In this document: positions 6,347-7,063 of the stretch, piece by piece
How positions within the stretch are numbered: position 1 is the first letter of the stretch
Layout: each line of letters begins with the position of its first letter
Source of the DNA: a bacterium
Lineage (GTDB): Bacteria > Zixibacteria > MSB-5A5 > GN15 > FEB-12
Assembly (NCBI GenBank): GCA_030668045.1
Contig: DAOUUR010000122.1
Location: 1 to 7,063 of the forward strand
Direction: 5' to 3'
DNA length: 7,063 nucleotides
Program-made: the position numbers and the translations under genes
The notes under the pieces: model-generated
What the model saw: the letters and a program-made list of their open reading frames with translations, nothing else
The model's database searches: none
Told to the model about the DNA's origin: nothing

Positions 6347-7063
6347 TCGTGAAAGCCTCCCAGTAGTTCTGACTTTTCATCGGCTTTCACCCAAATTTAG
6401 TTTCAGTTCCACCAACTACTCGCCACGACGATTTCGACAATTGTTGGAAGGTCTGCGTTCTACCGGTTATCAGTTCGCGTCAACGAATATGGCAACAACG
6501 AAAGACACTGCCGCGCCGGTGTTGAAAATATCATTCGATGACGGCTACCTGCACCTGTGGGACTACTTACCGGCACTGATGGAAGAGTTCTCGTTTCAAC
6601 CGATCGTTTTCATGCCAACCGGCTGGATCGGCAAAACTAACTCGTGGGATTACACTTATCTATTCGGTGCGACAGATCACCTGGACCGATCTCGGCTGCG
6701 GGAGTTATCAGAACTGGGAGTCGAGTTTGGATCGCACGGACATTCGCACACCGACCTGATATCGCTCGGACCAAAGCATTTGGATGATGAACTGGAGCGT
6801 TCCCGATCTACACTGGAAGATTTGACCGGCAAAGAAGTGGTCTCATTGAGCTATCCCTTTGGCCGTCACAACGGTGCGGTAAAGGCGGCGGCGCAGAAAG
6901 CCGGATACCGATATGGCTATTCAATGCGTTTTCCGCAAGCCACCGACACCGATCTTTCGCGCGGGCGAATCGCCGTCTATGGCTACGATACGCCGTTCTC
7001 TGTGGAACGAAAACTCTCGACCGGGCCGCTCAGACGACTGGAGCAGTGGAAAGGGTCCATAAC
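6336..7063 (+). CDS. Polysaccharide deacetylase (NodB/CE4) family protein, 3' partial
   Basis: The reading frame is open to the right edge; 242 complete codons are visible from ATG 6336 and no stop is reached. Members remove N- or O-acetyl groups from sugars with a divalent metal. Visible NodB motifs: LTFHR near the start (12-16); SFDDG (66-70) with presumed catalytic base Asp68 and metal ligand Asp69; GSHGHSH (132-138) giving the His134-x3-His138 metal pair; and SYPFG (172-176), the third motif. There is no signal peptide or transmembrane helix, so the visible protein appears cytoplasmic, unlike secreted peptidoglycan or chitin deacetylases; a nucleotide-, lipid- or small-sugar substrate is possible but unproven. 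It overlaps the M16 gene by 11 bases. No Shine-Dalgarno site is seen, so translation is probably coupled. An in-frame ATG at 6324 is an alternative start adding four residues (MISL). The family call is firm; substrate and full length are unknown. Confidence 0.88.
   Translation, partial: MPSDRESLPVVLTFHRLSPKFSFSSTNYSPRRFRQLLEGLRSTGYQFASTNMATTKDTAAPVLKISFDDGYLHLWDYLPALMEEFSFQPIVFMPTGWIGKTNSWDYTYLFGATDHLDRSRLRELSELGVEFGSHGHSHTDLISLGPKHLDDELERSRSTLEDLTGKEVVSLSYPFGRHNGAVKAAAQKAGYRYGYSMRFPQATDTDLSRGRIAVYGYDTPFSVERKLSTGPLRRLEQWKGSI

Noticed and set aside
1..7063. CRISPR array, tRNA/rRNA genes, insertion sequences, phage or toxin-antitoxin genes, long repeats
   Set aside because: Nothing of these kinds was seen on either strand. 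Almost every base is accounted for by seven conserved genes, and no gap exceeds 18 bases.

Overview
This window is one stretch of a bacterial chromosome with seven protein-coding genes, all on the + strand and packed end to end: nrnA (5' end cut off) - truB - ribF - rpsO - pnp - an M16 zinc peptidase gene - a polysaccharide deacetylase gene (3' end cut off). The largest gap between genes is 18 bases. Four of the six junctions overlap, by 8, 4, 29 and about 11 bases. No tRNA, rRNA, insertion sequence, CRISPR array or long non-coding stretch is present, and no intrinsic terminator lies between genes, so the window reads as the inner part of one long operon.

The order nrnA-truB-ribF-rpsO-pnp is the well-known tail of the nusA-infB-rbfA translation/RNA operon found in many bacterial phyla. 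The G+C content looks moderate (about 50-53% by eye, not computed). PNPase, S15, TruB and RibF are full-length and intact. Together with a TTG start and very tight packing, this fits a free-living bacterium outside the best-known model groups. An uncultured phylum of the FCB type (for example Zixibacteria-like) is possible, but this is a low-confidence guess because no taxonomic marker can be searched here.

The genes fall into three jobs. (1) RNA turnover: PNPase degrades RNA from the 3' end with phosphate and leaves short oligonucleotides, and NrnA-type DHH enzymes hydrolyse such nanoRNAs and pAp. (2) Translation machinery: TruB makes pseudouridine 55 in tRNA and S15 is a primary 16S rRNA binder of the small subunit. 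RibF, which makes FMN and FAD, travels with them for historical or regulatory reasons. (3) An M16B zinc peptidase followed by a CE4-type deacetylase, two protein classes that also sit beside pnp in Bacillus, in a different order.

I did not find a clearly new biological system. The points worth a second look are small: rpsO starts inside the coding end of ribF; there is almost no rpsO-pnp leader; RibF has a changed kinase-domain loop; NrnA has Glu where a metal-binding Asp is expected; PNPase has an Arg/Gly-rich tail; and the pnp - M16 peptidase - deacetylase neighbourhood recurs across distant phyla.
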